Positions 6,200-7,546 of a stretch of DNA of 7,546 bases are shown one piece after another. The position numbers and the translations under genes were made by a program. A model generated the notes under the pieces. The model saw only the letters and a list, made by a program, of their open reading frames with translations, did no database searches and was not told the DNA's origin. Each line of letters opens with the position of its first letter. The first letter of the stretch is position 1. Location of the stretch: contig JAYTCQ010000170.1 of the NCBI GenBank assembly GCA_043736395.1, positions 1 through 7,546 on the forward strand. The letters run 5' to 3'. The stretch is from JAFDVL01 sp043736395 (GTDB lineage: Bacteria > Acidobacteriota > Blastocatellia > RBC074).

Positions 6200-7546
6200 A
6201 TTTCATTGCAGTAGTTTTGAGGCTCTGCTTATCCAGCGTGTAGTCAATCCAACCAATCGTCATTTCTTCGTACGTCGGATCGCCCCACCGTACATCTTTT
6301 TTCGGATCAGGATTATATTTATTCTTCGTCGAATTATCCCACACCGTAGTCACTTGAATGCGTGTGCCTTTCGGAATCGCAACTGGTTTTTTCGCGTAAT
6401 ACACGAGCTGCCAATTGAAATCGTATTTCGGAACATTGCTGATGACTTCGCTGCGTCCGTCTGGGTAGAACGCCTTGAATTCCATTGATTTTCCGCGCAT
6501 GTGCAAATGCGGCATGAACGTCACGATGTGCAGGTCTTCTTTCGCTGTCCAGCACGCTACGGATTTATGGTTCTCGGCTCCGGCAGGAATTTTGAAATAG
6601 TGATTGCCAATACCAACGGTTTTCAATTCACGATCCGGTGTATTTTTCGCAAAAACTAATCCGACGACGGAACGGTCTTTTAATTCTCCAACTGGATTCA
6701 AGAAAGTTGAGTAATGAATTTGAAAAACAAGAGTTGATCCGGCAGGAACTTTTTTGACGGTTCCAGCTGGCCAGATTTCCTGATTTTTTCCTGGGGCATA
6801 TCCGCACAGCATGGCTGAGCCGGTACCTTCGCCGCCATTGTCTCCAGCGCCATCACGCTTGGAGCCGTTGCCGCCACTTGGCAATGCGCAGGCATCGTCA
6901 AAAACAGGTGCGTCACTTTTAACTTTTGTGAGAAATCCTTCGTTGAGGAAAATATTTTCAGCATCCGCCTTTTCGCGCATTTTGCGACGTTCTTCAGGGG
7001 AAAGCTTGGCTGCACCAGCTCCTTCTTTAACCGGAGGCTGAACAAACGCGATGATGTGATGCACGATTTTGCGATTGCCGGGGCGAGCCTCAGCAAATTG
7101 AACGTACTTATCTTCCTTGAAATTTGTCTCGACTCGAAAGTATTGAATTTCGTCAGGAGTGCCAGGCTTCATGACAAATTCTTTACCCATATCAAGAACT
7201 ACATCAGGTGTCGGAATTGCCCAGCCCTGCGTGAATTTCGGAGTCGGCGGCAGGTGTTTGGGATCGCCTTCTTTGGCTCCACCATCTACCCACGCGACGA
7301 TAGTGTCAATTTCCTTTTGTGACAGTCGCGGATCGTTCGCCCATTGACCAACATGTGGATCAGCATGCCACGGTGGCATTTCGCGTTTGACGACTTTTTC
7401 TTTAATGGATTTTGCCCACGGACGAGCGTCAGCGTAACTCAAAGTTGAGAATGGTGCGGCTTCACCCGGACGATGACAATCGGCACAGGCTTTATTGAAA
7501 ATTGGCGCAACGTCTTTCGTGAACGTTACATTTTTCGCGGCAATTT
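6198..7546 (-). CDS. Cytochrome c domain fused to type II copper monooxygenase-like domain (5' partial)
   Basis: The frame is open through the window edge, so the N-terminus (signal peptide and start) is missing; 448 residues are visible. A Met start assigned at 7442 would be a TTG inside the heme domain, because upstream in frame lies KACADCHRPGEAAPF, with the heme motif Cys20-Ala-Asp-Cys23-His24 (7473-7487). EMPPWH supplies the probable distal Met56. The C-terminal part resembles the copper-type-II, ascorbate-dependent monooxygenase fold (peptidylglycine or dopamine-beta type). Candidate ligands by visible numbering are His162-His163 (IVHHIIAF), His277 (FQIHYS), His346 and His348 (MPHLHMRG) and Met428 (YEEMTIGW), a complete set. 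Residues about 170-255 form an insert with a Gly/Ser/Asp-rich loop before LCGYAPG. It is likely periplasmic, and the heme may feed electrons to copper; the substrate is unknown. The stop overlaps a palindromic repeat. Confidence 0.9.
   Translation of the reverse strand, partial: IAAKNVTFTKDVAPIFNKACADCHRPGEAAPFSTLSYADARPWAKSIKEKVVKREMPPWHADPHVGQWANDPRLSQKEIDTIVAWVDGGAKEGDPKHLPPTPKFTQGWAIPTPDVVLDMGKEFVMKPGTPDEIQYFRVETNFKEDKYVQFAEARPGNRKIVHHIIAFVQPPVKEGAGAAKLSPEERRKMREKADAENIFLNEGFLTKVKSDAPVFDDACALPSGGNGSKRDGAGDNGGEGTGSAMLCGYAPGKNQEIWPAGTVKKVPAGSTLVFQIHYSTFLNPVGELKDRSVVGLVFAKNTPDRELKTVGIGNHYFKIPAGAENHKSVACWTAKEDLHIVTFMPHLHMRGKSMEFKAFYPDGRSEVISNVPKYDFNWQLVYYAKKPVAIPKGTRIQVTTVWDNSTKNKYNPDPKKDVRWGDPTYEEMTIGWIDYTLDKQSLKTTAMK

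Noticed and set aside
7440..7442. TTG at 7440-7442 as the start of the rightmost gene
   Set aside because: The frame stays open to the window edge and the upstream codons encode the CADCH heme site and the expected cytochrome c sequence, so the gene is partial.

Overview
The window holds six protein-coding genes, five on the minus strand and one on the plus strand, with intergenic DNA rich in palindromic repeats. No rRNA, tRNA, CRISPR array or transposase gene is visible. G+C looks moderate by eye. The gene content suggests an environmental Acidobacteriota bacterium, perhaps of the Blastocatellia/Pyrinomonadaceae type: secreted heme-c plus copper-monooxygenase-like fusions, a heavy-metal-binding-domain protein, a Tat-exported amidohydrolase, and abundant short palindromic repeats at gene ends. 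This taxonomic guess comes from recall of such gene sets and is not proven by the window.

Left part (1-3663, all minus strand). A secreted PhoPQ-activated pathogenicity-related (PqaA-type) alpha/beta-hydrolase-like protein (49-1452) follows a small GxxExxY-family protein with a PD-(D/E)XK-like core (1537-1944). The GxxExxY gene is bracketed by copies of a palindromic repeat whose ends read GAATAGACC...GGTCTATTC. Its stop codon lies inside one copy, and its ATG starts next to another copy that is itself duplicated in tandem. Upstream of these lies a Tat-signal-bearing amidohydrolase-2 family protein (2146-3663).

Middle (3664-4946). A short divergent intergenic region separates the amidohydrolase from the only plus-strand gene (3771-4853). 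That gene encodes an exported protein with two tandem Cys/His/Met heavy-metal-binding domains followed by a duplicated His-rich beta-type domain. One base after its stop begins a long palindrome (4855-4945) with perfect 29-bp arms. The distal arm encodes the last seven residues and the stop codon of the convergent gene.

Right part (4922-7546, minus strand). Two paralogous secreted proteins both start with a one-heme cytochrome c domain and continue into a peptidylglycine/dopamine-beta-monooxygenase-like (type II copper) fold. The upstream one is cut by the window edge and keeps all the expected copper ligands. The downstream one keeps the heme site but has replaced every recognisable copper ligand, so it looks like a redox-only or structural pseudoenzyme paralog. 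A further copy of the palindromic repeat separates the two. With the neighbouring metal-binding protein, the right half reads as a periplasmic copper/heme redox locus; that joint role is inference.
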